Source: JAFDWI01 sp964544305 (lineage in GTDB: Bacteria > Actinomycetota > Acidimicrobiia > Acidimicrobiales > Iamiaceae). From it: a DNA stretch of 21,447 nt. Under the pieces are notes generated by a model that ran no database searches, had not been told where the DNA came from, and saw only the letters and a list, made by a program, of their open reading frames with translations. Positions within the stretch are counted from its first letter, which is position 1, and each line of letters begins with the position of its first letter. Position numbers and translations under genes: made by a program. Below are positions 7,454 to 14,776 of this stretch, piece by piece. Location of the stretch: positions 1 to 21,447 of the forward strand of contig CAZJAZ010000047.1 of assembly GCA_964544305.1 (NCBI GenBank), written 5' to 3'.

Positions 7454-7695
7454 AGTCTGACTCTGCCATTACCTGGTCCGAATTCCAGCAAGCATGCAGT
7501 AGCGCGAGCGGGGCCCCTATGAACGCAATCTCTAGATCAGGTCGTCTTGACTCCTGGGATGAACTTGCGATGTGTGCGGTAGTTCTTTTCATTGAACGAA
7601 GATTCGAGTGCGACGCATTTCCTCGAGAACTTCTTGAGGTGCTCAATACTTGGGAGGAACTTTTCGAATTCGCTCGGATAAAACAGGGACGCTGA
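7450..7695 (+). CDS. Acyl-carrier-protein-like small protein with Ser-to-Glu at the cofactor site
   Basis: A TTG at 7450 overlaps the GNAT stop (TTGA), continuing the 4-nt overlap pattern of this block, and yields 81 residues, the size of a free-standing acyl carrier protein. The C-terminal half fits the ACP fold: helix II WDELAMCAVVLFIERRF (36-52), then a loop and PRELLEVLNTWEELFEFA. In many actinobacterial ACPs this place reads W-D-S-L-A; here it is W-D-E-L-A, so the serine that carries 4'-phosphopantetheine appears to be Glu38 (codon 7561-7563). The alternative D-S-W at 34-36 would put the serine three residues too early. If real, the protein cannot be primed by AcpS. An ATG at 7390 is in frame but overlaps the GNAT gene by 64 nt; an internal ATG at 7519 would drop helix I. 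Distant homology, so moderate confidence. Confidence 0.62.
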   Translation: MKSDSAITWSEFQQACSSASGAPMNAISRSGRLDSWDELAMCAVVLFIERRFECDAFPRELLEVLNTWEELFEFARIKQGR

Positions 7696-7747
7696 TGGGC
7701 AGCAATCCAAATCTGTGATGCCATAACTGTAGCCAGCACATATCTAC

Positions 7748-8152
7748 TTAGATTACGCGACACAACAACACAACCGCTTGGGCAAGCGTGTCGGTGTGCG
7801 TGAGCGACACGAGCCAGCGGGTACCCCCGACGTTTTCGGCGAGCCCCTGTGCTCGTCCGGTGACATTCAGTTCGGGAGCACCTGTGTCGGCCCGGTGAAC
7901 CGCGACGTCATGCCAGCCAATTGCGCCAATGCCCACGCCAAGGGCTTTCATCGCGGCCTCCTTCGCGGCAAAGCGCACCGCGAACCGTTGCATCGACGCT
8001 GCGCATTGATCCCGCTCAACCTCGGTGAAAAGTCGTTTGGCTAACGATGGCGTCCGGTTGAGGGCCGCACGCATTCGGTCGATGTCAACCAGATCGATTC
8101 CGACACCGACTACGCCCGCTACGCCATCAAGATTCACCCGGTCGGTTTCCAC
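7748..8152 (-). CDS. acpS: Holo-[acyl-carrier-protein] synthase
   Basis: AcpS transfers 4'-phosphopantetheine from CoA to the serine of apo-ACP, activating fatty-acid synthesis. The 134-residue product has the family pattern: GVGIDLVDIDR (Asp20, Mg2+ ligand), RFAVRFAAKEAAMKALG at about 56-72 (Glu65, Mg2+/CoA site) and WLVSLTHTDTLAQAVVL near the C-terminus. Length is close to the usual 120-130 residues. A GTG start at 8152 overlaps the end of the GlmS-like gene by 19 nt, indicating co-transcription in the leftward glmM-glmS-acpS group, an order also seen in other actinobacteria. The last 61 bp of the gene are repeated, diverged, at 3906-3966, and the tail residues after C-R differ (VI versus ERT). 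This gene's 3' end may therefore have been replaced when the accessory block arrived. Confidence 0.94.
   Translation of the reverse strand: METDRVNLDGVAGVVGVGIDLVDIDRMRAALNRTPSLAKRLFTEVERDQCAASMQRFAVRFAAKEAAMKALGVGIGAIGWHDVAVHRADTGAPELNVTGRAQGLAENVGGTRWLVSLTHTDTLAQAVVLLCRVI
7756..7816 (+). repeat. Right copy of 61-bp direct repeat (inside acpS 3' end)
   Basis: Partner of 3906-3966, same orientation, 51 of 61 bases identical. It lies within the coding sequence of the intact acpS, ending a few codons before its stop. Together the two copies mark the borders of the inserted four-gene block. Confidence 0.8.
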
Positions 8153-11100
8153 TTCGCGGCCATCACCAAAACCGGGTCGGTCAACAAATCAACAACGGGC
8201 ATCGTGCCAAGCAAATCGTCACGCATGGTCGGCTCGGTTTCACACACCGCATCTCGCAACGCCTCGTAGCGATGCCGGTACCCTTCGAGCACACTGCGCA
8301 TCTTTGCGGCAGGCAGTCGATCATGGAACTGCACATGCAACAACGTGATGCCCGTACACACGTTGCCACGCACTTCGGGCACCAAAACGACTGACCGACC
8401 GTCTGAACGGCCAACCGCTACCGTCACTTCGCGTTCGAAAGCAACCCGGTGTTTCGTGCCACGCAACAGTGGGTTCGAATCAGTGCGCAAAGGCAAATCA
8501 AGCGAGATGCCACCCCGATCAACCACGGTGATCGTCGCATCACTCGCTTCAATCCGTCCGCTGATCTCATATCGCGTGTAACCGTTGACCTCAACAACCG
8601 CCGGGTCAAGGCCACCGAGGGTTCGTAGCGACCGATAACTGAGACGATCACGCGGCGCGCCCGCTTCGATCACCGCTGCCACCAATGGCACGTTCATGAC
8701 ACCTTCATCCGAGCGAGAAATCCCCACCGTCACCGTCTTCGCTTGATGCTTGATCGCATCAACTGGACGGGTGAGCTCCTCAATTCCTTGACCCAGCGCG
8801 GCCATGAGCGCTTCGACCAGCACGGTCGGGGTGCCTTGGCGACCAAAATCCAATTGGAAAACGTCAAGGGGCAACACGCCGCTCGCATAGCGCAACAACG
8901 TCGAAATACGTGAGCCGGTGCTGGCTTCAAGATGCCCGTCATATGATCCGCTTCGCAGACCGTCACCCCACGCCCGTGCAACAGGCTCAAACGTTGCGGT
9001 CATTGCCGCCAACAAGTCGTCACCATCAGGATGCGCCGACACAAGATCGTCAAGCTGAGCACGTGCACCACGCAACGGCCGGGCTTGTGCGTCAATCGCA
9101 AGCGCCGCCTCATAGCCAAACAAATGACCAACCATTGTTCCGAGCACAAACGACAACTTTGGGCTCGTCACTGGAACCGTGAGAACTTCGAGCGCCGCTG
9201 CGAAACGCTCTTCACCCTCGGTGGCGATCACAATCGGGGTGGCCTTATGTGCCCGATAGATGGCGACTTCTTTTGCGACGTCATCGGCGTTTGAACCGAA
9301 CAGCCCGGTCGCACACACCAAAATCATCGGTTCGGACGACAGGTCAATGTGTTTCTTGTCTTCGATCGAGTCACATGCGATTGCCTTGTAACACAGCTCG
9401 GAAAGTTTCACACGGAGTTCTTCAGCAGCGATCCGATCGGCACCCGAACCCACAATCGCCCAGTACCGCTTCGACGTGGCGAAACGCTGCGCCGCCGAAG
9501 CAATCGCACTTCGCGACGCAATGACTTGACTCATCGCGTCAGGGAGTTCTCGCAATGCGCCAAGCACATCGCTGCGCGCTTTCAAACCCACTTCGCTGGC
9601 TGCTTCAAGTCCACCCGCGTCGCCACGCAACAACAACTCATCAGCAATCGCGTACGCGAGCAAGAAACCGGCCGCGATTTGCGCATAAAACGCTTTCGTT
9701 GACGCCACGCTCATCTCAACGTCGCGCCCATCAGACGTGTAAAGCACCCCGTCGGAACGGTCGCACAAGTCGCTGCCTCGACGGTTCACAATCGCGATAA
9801 CCGATGCGCCCCGAGAACGCACAAGGTCAACGGTGCGATTGGTGTCGGTCGTCGTCCCCGATTGTGAGATCGCCACGATTAGCGTGTCAGACATTTCTGG
9901 GCGCAACGCAAAACCCGAAAGTTCGGTTGCCAACGTTGCTTCAACTTGCACGTCAAGGCCGTCAACGGCTTCGGCGAGTGCCCGTGCGAAGCTGCGCGAT
10001 GCGACCGCTGCGGTGCCTTGGCCAATGGTGATAATCCGTCGGATGAGCCCGTCACGCAACGTGGCCCGCAACGACTCTGGCAATGTCGCTTCACCCAAGG
10101 CCGCTGCGAAGTGGCCGTCACGCTCAACGATCTTGCCCCGCAACGTTTTACGGAAGGACTCGGGTGATTCGGTGATTTCTTTGAGCAGAAAATGCGGTGC
10201 GTCGCCGCGATCGATATCACGCGTGGTGATCTCAGCTTCTCGAATTTCGCTTTCGTCAAGTGGGAGTTCCGTACCGTCATAGGCCCAACGGCGAATGCCT
10301 TCAAGCGTGCCAGCCCCATCGGATGACAACTCCATGATCTGGCCGCGGCTCGCAACCGGATTGTCCGGGTCGTTCGGGGTTTCACCATCGAGACGAACAA
10401 ACGATCCGGCTTCTTCAACGAGACCGTACGGTTCGCTTGCCACAATGAACGCGTCGGTGCCCAAGCCCACATAGATCGCTTGTCCGCTGCCTCGCTGGGC
10501 AAGGAGCAGCCGGTCAGGGAGTTCTGCGGATGCGGCGCCGATTGCGACCGATCCGTCGAAACTTGTCACCGTCGTGCGAAAAGCTTCGACCGCATCATCC
10601 GTTGCCAACATGGCCCGCGACACAAGCGTGGGGATCACTTTTGCGTCGGTTGTGATCTCTGGAGCGATGCGCAGATCATGTTTTGCTTTGAGGTCCGCGA
10701 AGTTGTCGATGTCACCGTTGAGCGACGCCACCACATAGGGCCCACTTGGGGCATCTGCGCTGTTGGCCGAAACTTCCTCGGCGTTGAGCGGATGCGCGTT
10801 GGCCTCAGAAATAACGCCGACACTCGCCCATCGGGTGTGGCCGAGCACGAGAACTTGGGCATCATCATCAAGGGCGGCATGCAACAGATCATCGTCACCA
10901 ATGGCTTCGCGCAGTGCTTTGGTGTTGTCGCCAAGTTCGCCGATCTCGGCTGCTGCTTTATACACGAACGACAGCACGCCATCGCCACAATCACGCACCT
11001 GCCCCGAGGTGAACAGCGGGTCGGACGCACGCTGCGCAAGATGAAACGCAAGCTGATCTTGGGTGAGCGGATGATTGCGGACGTACACGTGCACTCCCGC

Positions 11101-11628
11101 CGAGTCACGACCGCGCACTTCGAGACGGTCAATACCCGCCAATGCTTGATAGAGGGCAAACATTCCGGCAACAAGCGCACCGCTTGGGTTTGGACCAGCA
11201 AGTTGCGCCACGCCTTCAGCCGCACCAAGTCGGTCATTGCCAATTGACCACAGCAAATCTTTACAACGCACGAGGGCAACATTGAGGACCTCACCACCCG
11301 CAAACGCATCTGCGGTGCCAGCATCATCAAGCGCACGGTCAATCGAGTCGATCCATTTACGGATCTCGCCAATCCCATGCTCGATGCCACCAATCAACGA
11401 AGGTTCCTCAAGGAGCGCAGTGACGCCCGCAGCCCCGCGCAGTCGCAAATCAAGCGTTCCGAGCGCGTCGCTCGCCGCGGTCAGTGCATCAACGAGTTGC
11501 TGGGCATCATCTTTTTGCCCCACTGACTGTGCTGCATTGGTGGCCGTTTCAAGCAGCGCGGCGATCTCGCTATTCGTCGGAACGGTTTTGGTTGAGCGAC
11601 GTTGGACGATCGCAATAATGCCGCACAT
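8134..11628 (-). CDS. Oversized GlmS-like protein: glutamine amidotransferase plus two sugar-isomerase domains with extensions
   Basis: The 1164-residue protein is nearly twice the length of ordinary glucosamine-6-phosphate synthase (about 610). It begins MCGI, so Cys2 is the glutaminase nucleophile. An insert of roughly 160 residues precedes RGRDSAGV (172-179), which in GlmS follows the first strand closely. LGHTRWAS (262-269) and SLNGDIDNF (302-310) complete the glutaminase site. The first SIS domain has AISQSGTTTDT (586-596) and ASTKAF (642-647); the second spans about 705-850 with EELRVKLSELCYKAI. The standard GlmS C-terminus is replaced by about 310 extra residues without a recognisable domain. 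Likely role: formation of glucosamine-6-phosphate from fructose-6-phosphate and glutamine, in step with the adjacent glmM. The substrate could differ, so no symbol is assigned. It starts 58 nt after glmM and overlaps acpS by 19 nt. Confidence 0.88.
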   Translation of the reverse strand: MCGIIAIVQRRSTKTVPTNSEIAALLETATNAAQSVGQKDDAQQLVDALTAASDALGTLDLRLRGAAGVTALLEEPSLIGGIEHGIGEIRKWIDSIDRALDDAGTADAFAGGEVLNVALVRCKDLLWSIGNDRLGAAEGVAQLAGPNPSGALVAGMFALYQALAGIDRLEVRGRDSAGVHVYVRNHPLTQDQLAFHLAQRASDPLFTSGQVRDCGDGVLSFVYKAAAEIGELGDNTKALREAIGDDDLLHAALDDDAQVLVLGHTRWASVGVISEANAHPLNAEEVSANSADAPSGPYVVASLNGDIDNFADLKAKHDLRIAPEITTDAKVIPTLVSRAMLATDDAVEAFRTTVTSFDGSVAIGAASAELPDRLLLAQRGSGQAIYVGLGTDAFIVASEPYGLVEEAGSFVRLDGETPNDPDNPVASRGQIMELSSDGAGTLEGIRRWAYDGTELPLDESEIREAEITTRDIDRGDAPHFLLKEITESPESFRKTLRGKIVERDGHFAAALGEATLPESLRATLRDGLIRRIITIGQGTAAVASRSFARALAEAVDGLDVQVEATLATELSGFALRPEMSDTLIVAISQSGTTTDTNRTVDLVRSRGASVIAIVNRRGSDLCDRSDGVLYTSDGRDVEMSVASTKAFYAQIAAGFLLAYAIADELLLRGDAGGLEAASEVGLKARSDVLGALRELPDAMSQVIASRSAIASAAQRFATSKRYWAIVGSGADRIAAEELRVKLSELCYKAIACDSIEDKKHIDLSSEPMILVCATGLFGSNADDVAKEVAIYRAHKATPIVIATEGEERFAAALEVLTVPVTSPKLSFVLGTMVGHLFGYEAALAIDAQARPLRGARAQLDDLVSAHPDGDDLLAAMTATFEPVARAWGDGLRSGSYDGHLEASTGSRISTLLRYASGVLPLDVFQLDFGRQGTPTVLVEALMAALGQGIEELTRPVDAIKHQAKTVTVGISRSDEGVMNVPLVAAVIEAGAPRDRLSYRSLRTLGGLDPAVVEVNGYTRYEISGRIEASDATITVVDRGGISLDLPLRTDSNPLLRGTKHRVAFEREVTVAVGRSDGRSVVLVPEVRGNVCTGITLLHVQFHDRLPAAKMRSVLEGYRHRYEALRDAVCETEPTMRDDLLGTMPVVDLLTDPVLVMAAKWKPTG

Positions 11629-11663
11629 GGGCGGTGGCCTCCAGGGGACGGGCTGGTCGCCCC

Positions 11664-11694
11664 AAGGTTACCGGAGCAACCGGTGTTCAACCTT
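11664..11694 (-). other. Hairpin between glmM and the GlmS-like gene
   Basis: AAGGTT-ACCGG (11664-11674), a 5-nt AGCAA loop, and CCGGT then AACCTT (11680-11684 and 11689-11694, with a 4-nt bulge) can form an 11-bp imperfect stem. It covers the glmM stop codon, and there is no T run, so it may be an attenuator, an mRNA-stability element or chance. It does not resemble the glmS ribozyme. Confidence 0.35.
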
Positions 11695-13030
11695 GCGTGG
11701 CACGCACCGCAGCAACGAGAGCTTCAGCGACTTGTTGGGCCTGATTCGCGTCGAGCGCTTCGACCATCACACGGGCGAGCGGTTCGGTGCCCGAAAGCCG
11801 AATGAGGACACGTCCGTTCTCGCCGAGGCTAACTTCGGCCGCCTCAATACTGGGCGCGATACGTTCCGTGAGGTCAGGCGCCGGCTGCGCAAGTGGCACA
11901 TTGATAAGGACCTGTGGCAATGGCGTTACAACAGATGCCAAGCCAGATAGTGGTCGTTGGGACCGTTTCACGAGATCGGCAAGCAGGACTCCTGCGAGCA
12001 GGCCGTCACCGGTCGTCGCATAATCCGTGAAGATCAAATGCCCGCTTTGCTCGCCACCAAGATTCAAGTTGTGATCTTCGAGCGCAGCTAGCACGTGCCG
12101 GTCACCAACCGAACACGTCACCACGTCGATACCCGCAGGCTCTAACGCTCGTTTGAGCCCCAGGTTGCTCATCACGGTTGCAACGATGCGATTGTCGGCT
12201 AGTTTGTGTTGCGCCGCGAGATCCAAAGCGAAGACCGCCATCAGTGCATCACCGTCAACGAGTTTGCCGTTCTCGTCGGCTGCGACAAGGCGGTCCGCAT
12301 CACCATCGAGCGCCAATCCAAGCTGAGCGTCAAACGCAACCACTGCTTGTTGGAGCGCTTCTGGGTGGGTTGACCCAAAGCCATCATTGATGTTGGTGCC
12401 ATCGGGATCATCGCCGATCAAGGTCAGCGCTGCTCCCAGTTCAACGAGCACATCGGCGACCACATGTGACGCGGCCCCGTTTGCGGCATCGACCACAACA
12501 TGCATTCCTACAAGATCTCGGCCATCAAGAAGATCGCCGACCAAATGATCCACGTACGCGATACGCCCGGCACCGTCACGCCTGACCGTTCCGACCGCCG
12601 CGCCGACCGGCACATCGTCTGAATCGACCGGTCTCGACGCGAGTAGTTCGTCTAAGCGCGCTTCGATGTCATGTTGGAGCGCGTCGGTCAGCTTGCGACC
12701 GCCGGGCGCGAAAAACTTCACGCCGTTGTCCGCGAACGGATTGTGAGAAGCCGAAATCATCGCGCCGGGCTGATTATTCACACGCGCCCAATGGGCAACT
12801 GCGGGTGTGGGAACAACGCCAAGGTCAATCACATCAACGCCTTGGGACGTGAGCCCTGCGGCAAGCGCACCAAAAAGCATGTCGCCTGAACGTCTTGGAT
12901 CACGGGCAATCGCACAGGTTGACGCGCCAAACGCAAGGGCAGCGGCGCGCCCTAGTGCCAGCACGAACTCGGGTGTGAGTTGCGCGTTCGCAACGCCGCG
13001 AACGCCGTCGGTGCCAAAACGCAAAGTCAC
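11687..13030 (-). CDS. glmM: Phosphoglucosamine mutase
   Basis: GlmM converts glucosamine-6-phosphate to glucosamine-1-phosphate on the way to UDP-GlcNAc for peptidoglycan. The chosen GTG at 13030 gives 447 residues, the normal size, starting VTLRFGTDGVRGVAN. An AAGGA box lies 5 nt upstream. The frame is open to 13144, but that would add 38 basic residues and overlap rpsI by 74 nt. Landmarks are the phosphoserine loop MISASHNPFADNG (catalytic Ser95), the Mg2+ loop LDGDADR (Asp242/244/246), the sugar-binding GGEQSGH and the phosphate-binding RLSGTEP near the C-terminus. It lies between rpsI and the GlmS-like gene, an arrangement shared with other actinobacteria, so consecutive steps of the amino-sugar pathway are encoded side by side. 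Confidence 0.96.
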   Translation of the reverse strand: MTLRFGTDGVRGVANAQLTPEFVLALGRAAALAFGASTCAIARDPRRSGDMLFGALAAGLTSQGVDVIDLGVVPTPAVAHWARVNNQPGAMISASHNPFADNGVKFFAPGGRKLTDALQHDIEARLDELLASRPVDSDDVPVGAAVGTVRRDGAGRIAYVDHLVGDLLDGRDLVGMHVVVDAANGAASHVVADVLVELGAALTLIGDDPDGTNINDGFGSTHPEALQQAVVAFDAQLGLALDGDADRLVAADENGKLVDGDALMAVFALDLAAQHKLADNRIVATVMSNLGLKRALEPAGIDVVTCSVGDRHVLAALEDHNLNLGGEQSGHLIFTDYATTGDGLLAGVLLADLVKRSQRPLSGLASVVTPLPQVLINVPLAQPAPDLTERIAPSIEAAEVSLGENGRVLIRLSGTEPLARVMVEALDANQAQQVAEALVAAVRATQG

Positions 13031-13070
13031 ATTGATCCTTGAAACATCCGGTGCGTTGGCACCGCGACGA

Positions 13071-13463
13071 TCAGCGCTTCGAGTACTGCGGAGCCTTACG
13101 GGCTTTCTTGAGTCCGTACTTCTTGGACTCTTTCTTGCGGGCATCCCGTGTTAGGAAACCTGCGCCTTTGAGGGCGGGGCGAAGTTCTGCGTCGAGTTCG
13201 ACGAGACCACGAGCAATACCAAGGCGCAGCGCACCGGCTTGGCCGGTTGGGCCACCGCCGTTGATCGTGGCGTCAATGTCATACGCTTCGGTTTGTTCGG
13301 TGAGGCGCAACGGTTCGGTGAGCACCATTCGGTGCGTTTCCGATGGGAAGAACTCGGTGACCGTGCGACCATTCACGGTGATCGTGCCGGTGCCTGGACG
13401 GAACCGCACACGGGCGATTGCGCGCTTGCGACGACCGGTTGCCTGGACGAGGGGTTGACTCAC
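13071..13463 (-). CDS. rpsI: 30S ribosomal protein S9
   Basis: The 130-residue protein has the S9 signature early (ATGRRKRAIARVRFRPGTG), the middle GGGPTGQAGALRLGIARGL and the basic C-terminal tail ending KKARKAPQYSKR, whose last residues reach the P-site tRNA in the ribosome. Size is normal. It lies 11 nt after rplM, the usual L13-S9 pair, and about 40 nt ahead of the glmM start, so the three are probably one transcript. Confidence 0.98.
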   Translation of the reverse strand: MSQPLVQATGRRKRAIARVRFRPGTGTITVNGRTVTEFFPSETHRMVLTEPLRLTEQTEAYDIDATINGGGPTGQAGALRLGIARGLVELDAELRPALKGAGFLTRDARKKESKKYGLKKARKAPQYSKR

Positions 13464-13474
13464 GTGAATAACTC

Positions 13475-13975
13475 CTATCGGGCTGCCGCGCTCGCGTGAG
13501 CACGACGGTCAAGTTCAAGCGGCTGGGGCTGTTGGGCGGCGTGCGGGTGCGTTGGACCGGCATACACCTTGAGTTTGGACAACTGGGCACGACCCAAACG
13601 ATTTTTGGGGAGCATGCCACGGATCGTGGCGCGCACCGCTTCGGCAGGTTTGGTGTCGAGGCGCTGTGCATACGATTCGCCGCGAATACCGCCCGGGTAA
13701 CCCGAGTGGCGGTACACCATCTTTGCTGCGGCTTTGTTGGCTGTCAGCACGACTTTGTCAGCGTTGATGATCACGACGTGGTCACCGGTGTCAATGTGAG
13801 GAGCAAACGTTGGCTTGTGCTTGCCGCGCAACACACGGGCGACTTCGGTGGCGAGGCGGCCGAGCACGACGCCTTCCGCGTCCACGACGTACCAGGTCCG
13901 GGTGATCTCGGATGCCTTGGGGCTGTAGGTGGGCACGTTCGTGAAGTCCTTTTGTGTTTCGATCGAAATGCTCAT
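13475..13975 (-). CDS. rplM: 50S ribosomal protein L13
   Basis: L13 is an early-assembly protein of the large subunit. The conserved body begins TYSPKASEITRTWYVVDAEGVVLGRLAT, followed by RGKHKPTFAPHIDTGDHVVIINADKV and RGMLPKNRLGRAQLSKLKVYAG. The ATG at 13975 gives 166 residues with about 14 extra N-terminal residues compared with typical actinobacterial L13. A GTG at 13936 would give M-P-T-Y-S-P-K, closer to the family start, with an AAGGA about 10 nt upstream. The ATG has only a weak ribosome binding site. The true start is therefore unsettled, while the identity is certain. It is the first gene of the rplM-rpsI-glmM-glmS-acpS group. Confidence 0.97.
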   Translation of the reverse strand: MSISIETQKDFTNVPTYSPKASEITRTWYVVDAEGVVLGRLATEVARVLRGKHKPTFAPHIDTGDHVVIINADKVVLTANKAAAKMVYRHSGYPGGIRGESYAQRLDTKPAEAVRATIRGMLPKNRLGRAQLSKLKVYAGPTHPHAAQQPQPLELDRRAHASAAAR

Positions 13976-14011
13976 TGTGACGCCATGAAATCGGCGAACG
14001 AGCGACGCATC

Positions 14012-14041
14012 AGATTACGGGTTGGCGTGTGCTGTGGGCAA
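14012..14041 (-). promoter_or_regulatory. Possible promoter for rplM-rpsI-glmM
   Basis: On the minus strand TTGCCC (14036-14041) and TAATCT (14012-14017) are separated by 18 nt, and the -10 box is about 37 nt ahead of the rplM ATG. Both boxes are only partial consensus matches. A promoter is expected in this gap because the genes upstream are unrelated lipoproteins. Confidence 0.35.
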
Positions 14042-14121
14042 ATGCCGCGATTTGCAGGGACTGATCCGCTACCCTTTGCCGTCATATTTTCGACACTGTG
14101 CGACGATTTCTGCCCGCCTCC

Positions 14122-14136
14122 GTCGCTAGCGGCGAC
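14122..14136. other. Small GC-rich hairpin beside the large stem-loop
   Basis: GTCGC-TAGCG-GCGAC gives a 5-bp stem with a 5-nt loop. It lies 5 nt from the 28-bp stem-loop and could stack with it. No T run follows on either strand. Confidence 0.35.
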
Positions 14137-14141
14137 CTTTC

Positions 14142-14200
14142 GCCGGAACTTGTCGCTTCAACGCGCTGCATAGCAGCGCGTTGAAGCGACAAGTTCCGGC
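14142..14200. repeat. Perfect 28-bp inverted repeat (long stem-loop)
   Basis: 14142-14169 and 14173-14200 are exact reverse complements (28 of 28) around a 3-nt ATA loop. After one mismatch, up to four more pairs (including a G-T) are possible outside. It lies 25 nt beyond the phospholipase stop and about 165 nt ahead of rplM, so it could stop or insulate transcription between them, although neither strand has a T run typical of intrinsic terminators. A perfect stem this long is also typical of mobile palindromic repeats. Confidence 0.9.
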
Positions 14201-14225
14201 AAGAGAGGTTGAAGAGGGTCGTTGA

Positions 14226-14735
14226 TCAGAGTGTGCCGTATTTGCGCACGAGCGAGTAGTACAGATCAGACCGTGCATAACACGTCGGGTGTTCCCAGGT
14301 GGATCGTCGCGCACAGTCAGCATCCATGTCGGCATGGAACATGTCATCGATTCGCTTGCGGGATCCTTCGGGGTCGGGCACAAGGCCACCTGCTTTAAAA
14401 CGCTTGTAATTGCGGTAGCCAAAATCGTGATGCCAACAAGCCGCCGTAAAGTCGTAGGTGGCGCCCGTGTCATTCATGTGGTCAGGCAAGAACCAGTTCG
14501 AACAGCCGTCGCTCGTGAAGTCAAGTTCAGGATTGTCTGCTCGAAAGCTCGCTGACGACGCTTGGGACTGAAAGGTCCACGCATCTTGGTGCAACAGTCG
14601 GTCGACGGTGTCTTTTTGTTGCTGGAGCGGCGTCACACAAGCGGCCAACACCAGACCGCAGGTCACAAGGGCAACAACGACTCCTCCGATTCGCTTCGTT
14701 TGCACGCGTGGCTTGCTCTTGGATTCGTCATTCAC
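14226..14735 (-). CDS. Prokaryotic phospholipase A2-family lipoprotein
   Basis: The 169-residue protein has a basic N-terminus, a hydrophobic core (GGVVVALVTCGLVL) and a lipobox L-A-A-C with Cys33, so it should be an exported lipoprotein. The mature part matches the secreted phospholipase A2 family known from Streptomyces and fungi: SDGCSNWF near 75-82, TAACWHHDFGYRNYK (catalytic His103 followed by metal-binding Asp104), then RKRIDDMFHADMDADC and additional Cys for disulfides. Such enzymes release fatty acids from the sn-2 position of phospholipids with Ca2+. The key His-Asp pair is intact, so activity is plausible. It has its own promoter (14770-14798) and appears inserted between truA and rplM. 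The natural substrate and any role in nutrition or competition are unknown. Confidence 0.88.
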   Translation of the reverse strand: MNDESKSKPRVQTKRIGGVVVALVTCGLVLAACVTPLQQQKDTVDRLLHQDAWTFQSQASSASFRADNPELDFTSDGCSNWFLPDHMNDTGATYDFTAACWHHDFGYRNYKRFKAGGLVPDPEGSRKRIDDMFHADMDADCARRSTWEHPTCYARSDLYYSLVRKYGTL

Positions 14736-14755
14736 GCGTTTTATCCCCTTTTTCG

Positions 14756-14776
14756 CTAACGTGACGCCGACGTTAG
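14756..14776. promoter_or_regulatory. Inverted repeat overlapping the phospholipase -10 box
   Basis: CTAACGT (14756-14762) and ACGTTAG (14770-14776) form a perfect 7-bp inverted repeat with a 7-nt spacer. The right arm covers the predicted -10 box, so a bound regulator would block the promoter. Inference from position. Confidence 0.4.

Noticed and set aside
3906..7816. Calling the acpS-tail repeats true attL/attR sites of an integrative element
   Set aside because: No integrase, excisionase or transposase is encoded between them, and the copies differ at 10 of 61 bases without a longer identical core, so only a gene-end insertion or recombination is claimed.
10480..11247. 255-codon plus-strand open frame opposite the GlmS-like gene
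   Set aside because: The opposite strand has unambiguous GlmS motifs throughout. The antisense product shows no recognisable domain, and its length is explained by codon bias of the real gene.
11629..11686. glmS ribozyme/riboswitch ahead of the GlmS-like gene
   Set aside because: The gap is 58 nt, far too short for the conserved ribozyme core, and only a small hairpin is present.
13031..13144. Extended N-terminus of glmM
   Set aside because: The extra 38 residues are basic, not family-like and would overlap rpsI. The GTG at 13030 has a good ribosome binding site and the normal protein start.
13496..14173. 225-codon plus-strand open frame opposite rplM and into the hairpin
   Set aside because: rplM is certain on the minus strand. 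The frame gains length only by running through the intergenic hairpin.
14142..14200. Calling the long stem-loop an intrinsic terminator
   Set aside because: Neither strand has a T run after the stem, so termination cannot be asserted from sequence.
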